Shown: positions 13,182-21,963, counted from the first letter of the stretch. The stretch is DNA of 64,000 bases from JAEXZL01 sp049943125 (GCF_049943125.1 NZ_CP188040.1:1178001-1242000), one strand, 5' to 3'. Numbers and translations are program-made. The notes: generated by a model not told the origin, from the letters alone.

Positions 13182-14441
13182 ATGAAAAGAAAATATGCTT
13201 TTCTTGCAATAATTATGAGCGTAATACTTTTTACCTTAACAGCCTGCACTTCAAAATCTAGAGCCGTGAGCTCTGAAAATCTTATGAAGGGTGTGAAGGC
13301 AGAGGCTGCTGAAGGGAAGAACGCAGATGATGCTTTTCTCACAAGCACTGCAAACTTTTCCTTAAAGCTTTTTCAGCAAGGTCTAAAGGATAAGAAAAAC
13401 TCACTTATATCCCCTACCTCTGTACTCCTAGCCCTATCTATGACAGCAAATGGCGCAGAGGGCAACACCTTAGAGGAATTTCAAAAGCTTTTGGGTGATG
13501 GAATCTCTATAGAGGCACTGAACAATTATATTTACAGCTATTTAGATAAGCTTCCCAATACAGAAAAGGAAAAGCTAAATATAGCGAACTCCATCTGGTT
13601 TAGAGATAGTGATTCCTTTACGGTACAAGAGAATTTTCTAAAGACTAATGCCACCTATTATAACGCTTCCATATACAAATCAGACTTTGACTCAGAGGAA
13701 ACCATAAAGGATATAAATGGCTGGGTGGAAAAGGAAACTCATGGGATGATTGATAAAATCATCAATAAAATAGACCCGGATTCTGTAATGTTCTTAATAA
13801 ATGCTCTCGCCTTTGAGGGAGAGTGGCAGAGAATATATGAAAAGGCTGATATAGTACCAGGAGAATTTTCAAATATCGACGATACAAATGTAGAAGTGGA
13901 CTTTATGAACTCCGCGGAAGCTTCTTATATAGAGGATTCTAAAGTAACAGGCTTTTTAAAGCCTTATAAAGATGCCAATTACTCCTTTGTCGCAATGCTC
14001 CCCAAGGAGGGTATTGATATAAATGAATATATTGATAGCCTTTCTGGAGAAGACTTCCTATCCCTAATAAATAGCTCAGTGGCAGTAAGTGTAAGGACTT
14101 CTATTCCTAAGTTCAGCTATGAATATGAGCTTAGCTTGAAGGAGCCTCTTGAAAACCTAGGACTTGTAGAAGGCTTTAATTCTGCCAAGGCTAATTTTAA
14201 AGGCTTAGGAAGCTCCTCTGATGGAAATATCTACATCGGTGAAGTGCTCCATAAAACCTTCATCCAGGTGGATGAAAGAGGAACTAAGGCCGGTGCTGTA
14301 ACTAGTGTTGAGATGAAGACTGAATCAGCAATACTGGATGAAAAATATGTAACCTTAGATAGGCCTTTTGTCTATGCCATTATCGATAATGAAACTAAGC
14401 TTCCTATATTCATAGGCACTGTTATGGAGCTTACAAAGTAA
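13182..14441 (+). CDS. Lipoprotein serpin (serine/cysteine protease inhibitor)
   Basis: Serpin-family protein of 419 residues with an N-terminal lipoprotein signal (lipobox LTAC, lipidated Cys22), so probably anchored on the outer face of the membrane. The ATG follows AAGGAGGCCTGATT. The serpin fold runs from about residue 50 to the end, with NSIWFRD, FLINALAFEGEW and the C-terminal DRPFVYAIIDNETKLPIFIG block. The hinge VDERGTKAGAVTS (about 363-375) keeps the small residues needed for loop insertion, so an inhibitory role is plausible. By alignment to antitrypsin numbering the P1 residue would fall near the Glu of KTESAI, but the loop is about three residues longer, so P1 is uncertain. It forms a monocistronic unit. 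Confidence 0.92.
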   Translation: MKRKYAFLAIIMSVILFTLTACTSKSRAVSSENLMKGVKAEAAEGKNADDAFLTSTANFSLKLFQQGLKDKKNSLISPTSVLLALSMTANGAEGNTLEEFQKLLGDGISIEALNNYIYSYLDKLPNTEKEKLNIANSIWFRDSDSFTVQENFLKTNATYYNASIYKSDFDSEETIKDINGWVEKETHGMIDKIINKIDPDSVMFLINALAFEGEWQRIYEKADIVPGEFSNIDDTNVEVDFMNSAEASYIEDSKVTGFLKPYKDANYSFVAMLPKEGIDINEYIDSLSGEDFLSLINSSVAVSVRTSIPKFSYEYELSLKEPLENLGLVEGFNSAKANFKGLGSSSDGNIYIGEVLHKTFIQVDERGTKAGAVTSVEMKTESAILDEKYVTLDRPFVYAIIDNETKLPIFIGTVMELTK

Positions 14442-14443
14442 AT

Positions 14444-14486
14444 AAAAAAAGGCAGATGGACACAATTAACTCCATCTGTCTTTTTA
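14444..14486. terminator. Bidirectional terminator between serpin and SIS genes
   Basis: GGCAGATGGA (14451-14460) pairs with TCCATCTGTC (14471-14480). An A7 run precedes and a T5 run follows, so the hairpin serves both the serpin gene and the convergent PTS operon. Confidence 0.85.
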
Positions 14487-14537
14487 TTTATTCCATTATA
14501 ACCCGGAAGCTATTATTCTTTATTAATAAAAAGATTA

Positions 14538-15278
14538 TTAAAATTGATAGTGAATAGCTTCCTTGTAGGTTTCATAAACCTTTTTGTTAAGGTCGTCTCC
14601 TCCATCTAGGTTAGCACTATAGAATATTGGAGGAACTTCTACCCCTTTTTCTATTAATTGCTTAACTGCTTCCCCTATTATGGAATTAAGGATTGTTGCC
14701 CCAACTACTGTGGAGGTTGGTCCAACCTTTTGATCAAAGCCTGGTAGCTCTACGCAGGCATCGCCTATATCACCATGGTTATCTATAACTATGTCTCCTA
14801 TTTCAAAAAGTCTCTTTCCAGAAGGATGTCTAGAGGTTACGGACTTAGAATAGCTTACATTAGTTAAGGCTATTATGAAGGCACCTTTTTTCTTTGCCTC
14901 TAGTGCAAATTCCACTGTTACAGGATTTCTTCCTGATACAGAGTGAACTATAACAACATCTCCTTCTTTTATAGGAGTTTTTGCTGCAATTTCTGCTCCG
15001 TAGCCTACAAGCCTCTCCATTCTGCTGGTAAAGGTAACAGGAACAGTGTTTAGCATGATGGAGCTTTCAAATACAGGATTAATCACAACTAGTCCTCCTG
15101 CTCTATAGAAGAGCTCCTCTGTTAATATCCCTGCATGAGAGGCTCCAAAGGCAAAGATGGCTCTTTTATTAAATATTGCATCTGCTACTGCCTCTACAGC
15201 TTTTTCCATGGCTTCATTTTCTTTTTCTTCTATAATCTCTAATAACTCTTTTATCTTATCAATATAAGTAAACTTCAT
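14538..15278 (-). CDS. SIS-domain protein (UPF0309-like), last gene of PTS operon
   Basis: A 246-residue cytoplasmic protein with one SIS (sugar isomerase) fold. The phosphosugar-binding loop FGASHAGILTEELFYRAGG lies near residues 43-61, and HSVSGRNPVTVEFALEAKKKG and ALTNV follow. SIS proteins bind phosphosugars and include isomerases, etherases and regulators. UPF0309-type members have no assigned reaction that I know. Its ribosome binding site GGAGG sits inside the end of the upstream EIIC gene and the genes are 2 bp apart, so translation is coupled. The context suggests it processes the sugar phosphate delivered by this PTS, possibly an amino-sugar or acidic sugar. That is inference. Confidence 0.8.
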   Translation of the reverse strand: MKFTYIDKIKELLEIIEEKENEAMEKAVEAVADAIFNKRAIFAFGASHAGILTEELFYRAGGLVVINPVFESSIMLNTVPVTFTSRMERLVGYGAEIAAKTPIKEGDVVIVHSVSGRNPVTVEFALEAKKKGAFIIALTNVSYSKSVTSRHPSGKRLFEIGDIVIDNHGDIGDACVELPGFDQKVGPTSTVVGATILNSIIGEAVKQLIEKGVEVPPIFYSANLDGGDDLNKKVYETYKEAIHYQF

Positions 15279-15280
15279 AA

Positions 15281-16543
15281 TTAGAAAATACCTCCAAATA
15301 AATTGGCTATAAGCTTAGCTATCATTGCAAATAAGGACAGGTCATTTCCTCCAAAGATAAGGATCCAGTTTTGTATAGTGGAGGTAAGCATTACAGCAGA
15401 TACTCCTACTAAAACTACCATTATTATAGCAGCAACAGAGGTTCCTACTATAGCTCCCTTCATTCCTCCCTGACCTTCTCCAATTACTGCTGCAGTACCA
15501 CATTCAAAGAAGGAGGTTATTACAAGAGGCACAAGCATAACTCCAAATACCTCGAAGCTGTTGCTTATTATAACGAGTATTGTTGATACCACCATTGCAG
15601 CTATAAATCCTATAAGTACTGCATTTGGCTTATAGTTAAAGAGTATAGGACAGTCAAAGGCTGGAAGAGAGTTAGGTACAAGCTTCTCAGATATGCCCTT
15701 GAAGGCTGGCACTATCTGATTGATAAGCATTCTAACACCCTGAAGCATGATAACAAGTCCAGCACCAAAGGTAAAGCCTTGAGTAACTGCATACATGAAT
15801 AGGTTTTGACCCTCAGCAAGGGTAGGAATTATAATACCTACAATAATAAACATTATGAAGATTACTATACCACCAGTGATTGATACTTCTCTAAAGAAGG
15901 ATAAGGATTGTGGAAGCTTTATATCCTCAGTGGATTTTTCCTTGTTACCTACTCTTTTAGCAACAAAGCCTGATATAAGAGCTAAGATACCGGAAGGATG
16001 TCCTAAGGTAAAGGAATCATCTTGGGTTACGTCTCTAACATAGCCTCTTAAAAGCCATGGCATGATTGACCAGTAAAGGGCTGATGCTACTGCTCCAAAG
16101 ATTATAAGACCCCAACCAGTTAGTCCACCTTCTACTCCAGCCGCAACAAATATGAAGGGGAACCACCAAAGCATGTGACCTGTTAAAAATATTGTTTTTA
16201 CAGGAGTAAATCTTGCTATGAGAAGATGAAGAATGAGTCCTAAAAACATAGCAAGTCCTATAGATCCGCCATAGCTAGCGGTAAAGGTAGCATCATTTAA
16301 GCCTTCTGCAGCTCCAGAACCAGCAAGAGCTTGTACAGCAGAATTTATAGGTGCAATGGAACCAGAAAGCATGTCTGTTCCTGTTTGAAGTATAACCATA
16401 CCAAAGGCAGCTAATAAGGAGCCTTTCACCACCTCAGCAGCCTTCTTTTTCTGAAGCACTAGCCCAAGGGCTGCTATAAGACCAAGAAGCAGCGGTGGAT
16501 TACGAAGAATGTTGTCAGTAATAAAGGATAAAATGTTATTCAT
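15281..16543 (-). CDS. PTS EIIC permease, ascorbate (UlaA/SgaT) family
   Basis: Predicted membrane channel component of a phosphotransferase system, 420 residues with about ten to eleven transmembrane helices. Family-typical segments are PPLLLGLIAALGLVLQKK at the N-terminus, LTGHMLWWFPFIFVAAGVE, and GEGQGGMKGAIVGT with ECGTAAVIGEG. The architecture matches UlaA/SgaT, which takes up L-ascorbate in Escherichia coli. In clostridia the same family also serves other substrates, so ascorbate is not certain. It lies 10 bp after the EIIB gene and just before the SIS gene. No ula catabolic genes (UlaD, UlaE, UlaF, UlaG types) are present in the window. Confidence 0.9.
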   Translation of the reverse strand: MNNILSFITDNILRNPPLLLGLIAALGLVLQKKKAAEVVKGSLLAAFGMVILQTGTDMLSGSIAPINSAVQALAGSGAAEGLNDATFTASYGGSIGLAMFLGLILHLLIARFTPVKTIFLTGHMLWWFPFIFVAAGVEGGLTGWGLIIFGAVASALYWSIMPWLLRGYVRDVTQDDSFTLGHPSGILALISGFVAKRVGNKEKSTEDIKLPQSLSFFREVSITGGIVIFIMFIIVGIIIPTLAEGQNLFMYAVTQGFTFGAGLVIMLQGVRMLINQIVPAFKGISEKLVPNSLPAFDCPILFNYKPNAVLIGFIAAMVVSTILVIISNSFEVFGVMLVPLVITSFFECGTAAVIGEGQGGMKGAIVGTSVAAIIMVVLVGVSAVMLTSTIQNWILIFGGNDLSLFAMIAKLIANLFGGIF

Positions 16544-16553
16544 ATAAGGTTAC

Positions 16554-16829
16554 CTACCTTTCAGACATATATTTTTCAACTGCGGCCTTAACCTCAGCTA
16601 CATCCATGTATCTTTTTACACTATATACAGGCACATTTACGGAGCCTCTTAATTCTTCTGCCAGCTCGAAGCTAGTAAAAATCACATCTGCCCCAGCACC
16701 TCTTGCATCATTAATATCTGTATTTTCCACCTCCGCAGAAATACCAAGCTCTCTAAAGGCTTTCTCTAGAGACATCTTTAAGATCATTGAGGAACCAACT
16801 CCAAAACCACATACGGCTAATGCCTTCAT
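16554..16829 (-). CDS. PTS EIIB component (UlaB/SgaB-like)
   Basis: Small 91-residue cytoplasmic phospho-carrier. The P-loop-like active site CGFGVGSSMILKM places the phosphorylated Cys at residue 7, as in SgaB/UlaB. It receives phosphate from an EIIA domain and passes it to the sugar bound by EIIC. The cognate EIIA appears to be fused to the regulator encoded 49 bp upstream, since no separate EIIA gene is present. Length is normal for the family. Confidence 0.9.
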   Translation of the reverse strand: MKALAVCGFGVGSSMILKMSLEKAFRELGISAEVENTDINDARGAGADVIFTSFELAEELRGSVNVPVYSVKRYMDVAEVKAAVEKYMSER

Positions 16830-16878
16830 TAATATACACTCCTTTTATTTTTATTTTTTATAAGGTTAATTAATATTA

Positions 16879-18795
16879 TTACTTTCTGATGAGCTTTAAT
16901 ATTGTTTCACTATCTCCCTGCAGGAAGGTCTGTAGATTTTCTGGGCTATATAAAAGCTCTGAGAGCTCAGCTAGGGCTTTAATATGGGAAGTATTATCTA
17001 CGGTAGCCAGCACCATAAAAGCTTTAACCTTTTCTCCTAAGAGATCTACCTCCTCCTCTACTGTGAGAAGAGACATAGCTACATCATTTACTCCCTCCTT
17101 TGAGCTGGCATGGGGAAGTGCAAAACCATCGGCTAAAACTATGTAAGGACCAAACCTTTCCACACTGGCAATCATGTTATTTACATATAATTCTTCTATA
17201 GATTTATCTTCTAAAAGGGGCTTTGCTGCTATTCTTATTGCTTCCTTCCAGTCGGTTGCCCTCTTTATCTTATTTATTCTTTTTTCACTTAGTAACTCTT
17301 CAAGCATAGGCTGATAACCTTCCTCCTTTTTAATGTTGTATATTATTGCAGATAGTTCTTCCATAAGCTTCTTTTCATCTTTTATCACTGCATTTCTTTT
17401 AACTGCCTGAAGTATAAGCTGAAAGTCAAAGTTTTTTGCACTTTGGTTAACAGCGACAATCCTACTTCTTAAAAGCTCTATATCTGGTTTAGTCAAAATG
17501 GGATGAACCATTATGGCTTTAGGATAAGCCTTAAGCTCCGTGGTGGTAACTATGTGATCATAGCTATCCTCAAAGAACTCAAGATCATTTAGTGATAGAG
17601 TACTTATTATCTCTGCATTGGGAACATACTTTTTAATCTGAATCTCCAGTATCTTTGATACGGTAAGTCCATTTGGACAAACTAGAATTACTTTGTTCTT
17701 TTTGTAGGTGCTTTCTCCCTGAGAGCCCTTTATATAGCCTCCTATATAGGCTGCAATTAAGGCTATTTCTTCCTCTCTTATCCCCTTGAAGCTTGGAAAG
17801 TCTTTTTCATTTCTTATAATATCCTTTACAATATCATATAAAAGACTGTGCTTACCCTTTATTTCCTCTAGAGCTGCAGAGGATATGGGGAAACCAAACC
17901 TTATACGATTATAGGAGGATAAGAGGTGCCTTATGAGGTTTTTCTTAAAAACCTCTTTACTCTCAAGGTTTATTGCAGTTCTTCCTTCAAAGCGTTTTAT
18001 CAGAGTGTCTGTATACTCTTCTATAAGCTTCTCCTCCACTACGGTATTCAAGCTAGAAAGACTGCTTATGTATGCTGTTAAATATGCTCTCTCCCCGGGA
18101 GAGGCTTTCGATGAAATTAACGAGGATACAACTGGATAGTAATCTATATTGGATGCTGCCTCATAAAGGTCATAAGCTTCAAGGTGCCTACCCTTTTCAA
18201 TTCTTTTGTTTAAAAACCTGATAAACTTAGATAGGCTTGCTAGAGAATAATCCGTTAATTTTAAGCTATTCTCTTTATTAAAGGTTAAAACCTCTTGCAA
18301 AAAATCTGTGAGGAGGCTCTCATCCTCCTGCATCAGCAGAAGAAACAAATCTCTAATAGCTCCCTCTTCCCCCTCCAGGGTGTAGCCTTTATTATATACT
18401 AGTCTTATGTCCTTCTTCATCAGCTCTTCCCTTATCCCCTCAAAGGTAAGGGCTATGGTGTTTCTAGAAAGTCCCATGAGCTCTGATAGCTTGTCTATGG
18501 TTATATCCCTTTCATTGAGAATTTCATAGATAATATAATTTCGCCTATATTCACCATCAATAAATTTATCCTTGTTTTTAATATCCTCAGCTATTAAGGA
18601 GGTCAAGCTTCCTGAGTAAGTAAATTTATGATCTAGATTTTCAATTTTTCCTGAGCCTGACAGCTTATAATTAATTGATTTTATATCATAATATAAGGTT
18701 CTTTTTGATACCTTAAACTCTTCCAAGAGCTCCTTCAGGGTGACTCTTTCATTCTCTATGATAAAATCCAGTATTTTCTTTTCCCTATCCTTCAT
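16879..18795 (-). CDS. BglG/MtlR-type PTS-controlled regulator with EIIB-like and EIIA domains
   Basis: A 638-residue transcriptional regulator, first gene of the PTS operon. Order of domains: N-terminal HTH (about 5-60, ERVTLKELLEEFKVSKRTLYYD), a second HTH (about 85-140), and two PRD domains (about 170-400). An EIIB-like domain follows with VILVCPNGLTVSKIL (Cys near 408), then a C-terminal EIIA of the mannitol/fructose type with phospho-His in DGFALPHASS (near 545). HPr- and EIIB-dependent phosphorylation of such proteins adjusts DNA binding to sugar supply. The ATG follows AAGGAGGATGAA. Because the operon lacks a free EIIA gene, this domain may also work in transport. That dual role is inference. 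Confidence 0.9.
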   Translation of the reverse strand: MKDREKKILDFIIENERVTLKELLEEFKVSKRTLYYDIKSINYKLSGSGKIENLDHKFTYSGSLTSLIAEDIKNKDKFIDGEYRRNYIIYEILNERDITIDKLSELMGLSRNTIALTFEGIREELMKKDIRLVYNKGYTLEGEEGAIRDLFLLLMQEDESLLTDFLQEVLTFNKENSLKLTDYSLASLSKFIRFLNKRIEKGRHLEAYDLYEAASNIDYYPVVSSLISSKASPGERAYLTAYISSLSSLNTVVEEKLIEEYTDTLIKRFEGRTAINLESKEVFKKNLIRHLLSSYNRIRFGFPISSAALEEIKGKHSLLYDIVKDIIRNEKDFPSFKGIREEEIALIAAYIGGYIKGSQGESTYKKNKVILVCPNGLTVSKILEIQIKKYVPNAEIISTLSLNDLEFFEDSYDHIVTTTELKAYPKAIMVHPILTKPDIELLRSRIVAVNQSAKNFDFQLILQAVKRNAVIKDEKKLMEELSAIIYNIKKEEGYQPMLEELLSEKRINKIKRATDWKEAIRIAAKPLLEDKSIEELYVNNMIASVERFGPYIVLADGFALPHASSKEGVNDVAMSLLTVEEEVDLLGEKVKAFMVLATVDNTSHIKALAELSELLYSPENLQTFLQGDSETILKLIRK

Positions 18796-18852
18796 TTCAT
18801 CCTCCTTATCTATAGTTTTATCACTAATTTTGCCCCTTTAGAATACCAAAGT

Positions 18853-18893
18853 ATTGCACAACAATTGCACAATATTCACATATTCTTGCACTA
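18853..18893 (-). repeat. Three in-phase TTGCAC repeats by the PTS regulator start site
   Basis: On the plus strand ATTGCACAA occurs at 18853-18861 and 18864-18872, and CTTGCACTA at 18885-18893. Start-to-start spacings of 11 and 21 nt are about one and two helical turns. They sit at and just downstream of the -10 of the regulator gene, so they look like operator half-sites, perhaps for the regulator itself. Confidence 0.5.
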
Positions 18894-18896
18894 TCA

Positions 18897-18925
18897 ATTA
18901 TACAAGTTTTTTTGCAAAGTATTAA
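18897..18925 (-). promoter_or_regulatory. Promoter of the PTS operon
   Basis: Reverse complement shows -35 TTAATA (18920-18925), 17 nt and a consensus -10 TATAAT (18897-18902). A start near 18890 gives a leader of about 95 nt before the regulator gene. The rest of 18796-19100 shows nothing further. Confidence 0.55.
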
Positions 18926-19100
18926 AAATCATTAAACAAGATTTCTCACCTCAAGTGTAAAAACACAAATGAACTTACATTATTTTCGTAAAATGCAAGG
19001 AAGAATTTTTTATGATAAATTAGTTATTATCTCGAATTTATTGTTATTTATTTTTATAATTGGTAAAATTTATATAAAGGTATTATAAGGGGGATTAGAG

Positions 19101-19454
19101 ATGTATGAAAATATGAATAACAAGATTGCTAGGAGTATTAAGATATTTGGAAACCTTATAGGAGTTTTTGGTGTTATTGCTGGCTTCTATACTTTAATAG
19201 TTGGAGCAGATAGTGCCTATGCGATAGTAGATGTTTATGAAAGCGTAGATATAGGAGCTATATTTATTAGTGCATTTAGTACAGCATTAGAATATATTAT
19301 AATAATGTTTATCTTCTGGGGACTGGCAGAGATAATAGAGCTATTGTCTGTGATAAAAGCAAATACAACTAATCAAGTGGAATTAACCGCTCAAGGAAAT
19401 AATATAACACCTGATAATATTAGTACTTCAGATACTAGTGTTTCAGAAGACTGA
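19101..19454 (+). CDS. Small two-helix membrane protein, unknown function
   Basis: A 117-residue protein with two predicted transmembrane helices (about 15-37 and 55-82) and a polar, Thr/Ser/Asn-rich tail (about 90-117). The ATG is preceded by AAGGGGGATTAGAG, a good ribosome binding site. I recognise no family. The first helix has glycines (IFGNLIGVFGVIAGF) and the second ends in FWGLAEIIELL. It stands alone between the PTS operon and ilvE, transcribed away from the PTS promoter, and ends at a strong bidirectional hairpin. Confidence 0.65.
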   Translation: MYENMNNKIARSIKIFGNLIGVFGVIAGFYTLIVGADSAYAIVDVYESVDIGAIFISAFSTALEYIIIMFIFWGLAEIIELLSVIKANTTNQVELTAQGNNITPDNISTSDTSVSED

Positions 19455-19462
19455 TGTTTCCT

Positions 19463-19519
19463 AAAAAAAAGAGGCCATAAGAAAATCTATTTTCAAGGAT
19501 TTCCTTATGACCTCTTTAA
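19463..19519. terminator. Bidirectional terminator between small membrane protein and ilvE
   Basis: A 20-nt imperfect stem with two mismatches (19468-19487 with 19498-19517) is flanked by an A8 run on the left and followed by TTTAAATTATT on the right. Confidence 0.85.
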
Positions 19520-19555
19520 ATTATTCTCTTTTATTTAGCTTTTTTCATTTCTTAA

Positions 19556-20641
19556 TTATACATTCTCTAGAACGCTGTCTACCTCTACAGTCCAGCCATG
19601 GGTATCCTCTATTCTACCTCTCTGAATTCCCGTTACCGTATCATAGAGCTTCTGGCTGAGCTCCCCGATCTTCCCATGGTTTATAGTCATTAGATGGTCC
19701 TTCCATCTGAGGAGTCCTACAGGTGAAATAACTGCAGCGGTGCCTGTACCCCATACCTCTTCTAGCTTACCCTGCTTATGAGCCTCATAAAGCTCTTCCA
19801 CATCAATTCTTCTCTCTTCTACAGGATATCCCCACTCTCTGCATAGCTCTATTACAGAGGCTCTGGTAACCCCAGGAAGTATACTTCCAGAAAGAGCAGG
19901 TGTTATCACCTTACCATCAACCTTAAAGAAGATGTTCATAGCTCCAACCTCTTCTATATATTTTCTTTCTATTCCATCGAGCCATAAAACCTGAGAGTAC
20001 CCTTCAGCATGGGCTTTTTCCTGTGCCTTCATGCTTGCCACATAGTTTCCACCAGTCTTAGCATAGCCTATACCGCCTTTTACAGCTCTTACATATTCAT
20101 CCTCAACCCAAATCTTCACAGGGTTTAATCCCTCTGGATAGTAAGGTCCACTAGGGGATAAAATAATTATAAATTTATAGGTATCTGAAGGTCTTACTCC
20201 TAAGAAAGGATCTGTAGCAATTACAAAAGGTCTGATATATAGTGATGTACCTTCTTCAGTAGGTATCCAATCCTGGTCTATCTCAACCAATCTTTTTAGA
20301 GCTTCTAAAAATATATCCTCAGGGATTTCCGGAATACACAGCCTATTATTAGACTGGTTTGCTCTTTCAATGTTTTTAAGAGGTCTAAAGAGAAGAATTC
20401 TTCCGTCATCTCCCTTGTAAGCCTTCAAGCCTTCAAACATTTCCTGTCCATAATGAAAAACCATTGCTGATGGAGCTATGCTTATATCTCCATAAGGGAT
20501 TATTTGAGGATTATTCCAGCCCCCCTCCTTGTTGTAATCCATTACAAACATGTGATCAGTAAAAATTGTTCCAAACTTTAACGAATCACCTTTCTTCGGT
20601 TTTTGTTTAAGCTCTGTGCTTTTAATTATTTTAATTTCCAT
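19556..20641 (-). CDS. ilvE: Branched-chain-amino-acid aminotransferase (group II)
   Basis: PLP enzyme interconverting Leu, Ile and Val with their 2-oxo acids using glutamate/2-oxoglutarate. From the ATG at 20641 (AAAGGATGAG upstream) it has 361 residues, as usual for this group. Fold-type IV signatures include FHYGQEMFEGLKAYK near 75-90, the PLP-lysine block GYAKTGGNYVASMKAQ, and EEVGAMNIFF and LSGSILPGVTRASVIEL further on. The longer in-frame extension to 20737 begins with TTG without a ribosome binding site, so I reject it. No T-box or attenuator peptide is visible in the short upstream gap, and no ilv/leu genes are adjacent. Confidence 0.94.
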   Translation of the reverse strand: MEIKIIKSTELKQKPKKGDSLKFGTIFTDHMFVMDYNKEGGWNNPQIIPYGDISIAPSAMVFHYGQEMFEGLKAYKGDDGRILLFRPLKNIERANQSNNRLCIPEIPEDIFLEALKRLVEIDQDWIPTEEGTSLYIRPFVIATDPFLGVRPSDTYKFIIILSPSGPYYPEGLNPVKIWVEDEYVRAVKGGIGYAKTGGNYVASMKAQEKAHAEGYSQVLWLDGIERKYIEEVGAMNIFFKVDGKVITPALSGSILPGVTRASVIELCREWGYPVEERRIDVEELYEAHKQGKLEEVWGTGTAAVISPVGLLRWKDHLMTINHGKIGELSQKLYDTVTGIQRGRIEDTHGWTVEVDSVLENV

Positions 20642-20775
20642 TGTTTGATACTCATCCTTTCTAGCTATATCATAACACCCAGATGAATTAAATGTAGGAA
20701 CAGCTACTTCATTAGTTTCAATATAAAATTTTATCAATTTGTCACTAATAGGTGCTTATATATTTATTCTATAAC

Positions 20776-20803
20776 GAAACAGCCAAAGTTAAAAGGCTGT
20801 TTC
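20776..20803 (-). terminator. Hairpin spanning the stop codon of the alpha/beta hydrolase gene
   Basis: GAAACAGCC (transcript sense 20803-20795) pairs with GGCTGTTTC (20784-20776). The TAA stop lies in the loop. The 3' side is only moderately T-rich, so termination strength is uncertain. Confidence 0.55.
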
Positions 20804-21736
20804 TATATATTTATCAAAAAAATCCTTAAGTTCCTTTTTATAACGGTCTGTATCCTTCATATAACAGTTTCCATGAAGAGCCTCAGGAACAATTAAAAGC
20901 TTCTTTGGAGATACAGCTACCTTATAAGCGGCTTCACTCATCCAACTAGGAACAAAGGTATCCTTGCTACCATGAGCAAATAGTACAGGAAGCTTATTAC
21001 TCTTTAATGCCTCTAAAGTAGAATAATCCTTAAAGCCAAAGCCAGCTACTATTTTAGAAAGGAAGCTTGTATTATACAAAAGAGGGAATTTAGGAAGATG
21101 GTAATCTTTCTTTATTATATGGGAAAATATATCCCAAGGCGAGGTAAAGCCACAGTCAGCTATTATTCCCTTAACATTATCAGGAAGCTTAAGCCCTGCT
21201 GCCATAAGTACAGTTGCTGCTCCCATAGATATCCCATCGAGAATTATAGGCTTGTCCATCCCTATACGGCTATTAATATATTCTATCCAGGATAAACAAT
21301 CATATCTTTCTAAAACTCCAAAGCAAATATATTTACCTTCACTTTCCCCATGAGCTCTTTGGTCTGGTATAAGCAAATTATAGCCAAGACTATAAAGATA
21401 TGCTGCAGCACAGCTAAAATCATTAAAACCAGAGGATCTATAGCCATGAAACATCAGTATAGTTCCCTTAGGCTTCTCAGCTAATAGCAAATGTCCTACC
21501 AACCTTAACCCATCATGACTTTTAATCTCTATTCTCTCTTTGTTCTGTGCTTTAATCCAGGCAGTTCCCTCTTTTATTAAGGATGAATATTCAGACCACA
21601 TCCGTACTTCCTCTTCTGAAAGATTATTAATATCAAACTTCTTTTCATTTCTTACTATGGCAATATTAAAGAAATAAATGCTTGCCCCTATTAGAACAGC
21701 TGCTGAGATGATTATTATTGCGATTATTGCTTCCAT
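20789..21736 (-). CDS. Membrane-anchored alpha/beta hydrolase
   Basis: A 315-residue serine hydrolase with one N-terminal transmembrane helix (about 3-24) and an alpha/beta-hydrolase domain (about 65-315). The visible motifs are oxyanion HGYRSSGF, nucleophile elbow GISMGA (Ser near 169), acid HGSKDTFVP and catalytic His in PEALHGN. This resembles Bacillus YqkD-type and other BAAT/serine-aminopeptidase-like hydrolases, for which substrates are mostly unknown. It lies 148 bp upstream of ilvE on the same strand. The start at the ATG is followed directly by the hydrophobic helix and preceded by AGGAGGGAAAGC. Confidence 0.85.
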   Translation of the reverse strand: MEAIIAIIIISAAVLIGASIYFFNIAIVRNEKKFDINNLSEEEVRMWSEYSSLIKEGTAWIKAQNKERIEIKSHDGLRLVGHLLLAEKPKGTILMFHGYRSSGFNDFSCAAAYLYSLGYNLLIPDQRAHGESEGKYICFGVLERYDCLSWIEYINSRIGMDKPIILDGISMGAATVLMAAGLKLPDNVKGIIADCGFTSPWDIFSHIIKKDYHLPKFPLLYNTSFLSKIVAGFGFKDYSTLEALKSNKLPVLFAHGSKDTFVPSWMSEAAYKVAVSPKKLLIVPEALHGNCYMKDTDRYKKELKDFFDKYIETAF

Positions 21737-21901
21737 GCTTTCCCTCCTATACTTGCTAAAGAAACTACTACCCCCATAATATCTTTAGCCCCAATAAAAA
21801 TAATATTAATCCTGTTAATATGTTTAATTCTAACTAAGTCTAATAAAACCTTCTATAGGCTTTAATTTTTTAGATACTGTGATTTTATTTACATTTTTAT
21901 A

Positions 21902-21963
21902 TTGACAATATTTCCCTATTAACTTATTCTGTATATATAGTATATATATGGTATATATACAGT
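21902..21963 (+). promoter_or_regulatory. Promoter and AT-palindrome operator of YtrA cassette 1
   Basis: A -35 TTGACA (21902-21907), 17-nt spacer and -10 TATTCT (21925-21930) overlap a palindromic tract. CTGTATATATA (21929-21939) is matched by TATATATACAG (21952-21962) with 12 nt between them. The same half-sites occur at cassette 2, where they are almost adjacent. These are probably binding sites for the GntR/YtrA regulators encoded just downstream. Confidence 0.75.

Noticed and set aside
20642..20788. T-box or leader-peptide attenuator ahead of ilvE
   Set aside because: The gap is short, has no T-box anticodon-binding sequence (TGGNACCGCG) and no run of Leu/Ile/Val codons in a plausible small frame.
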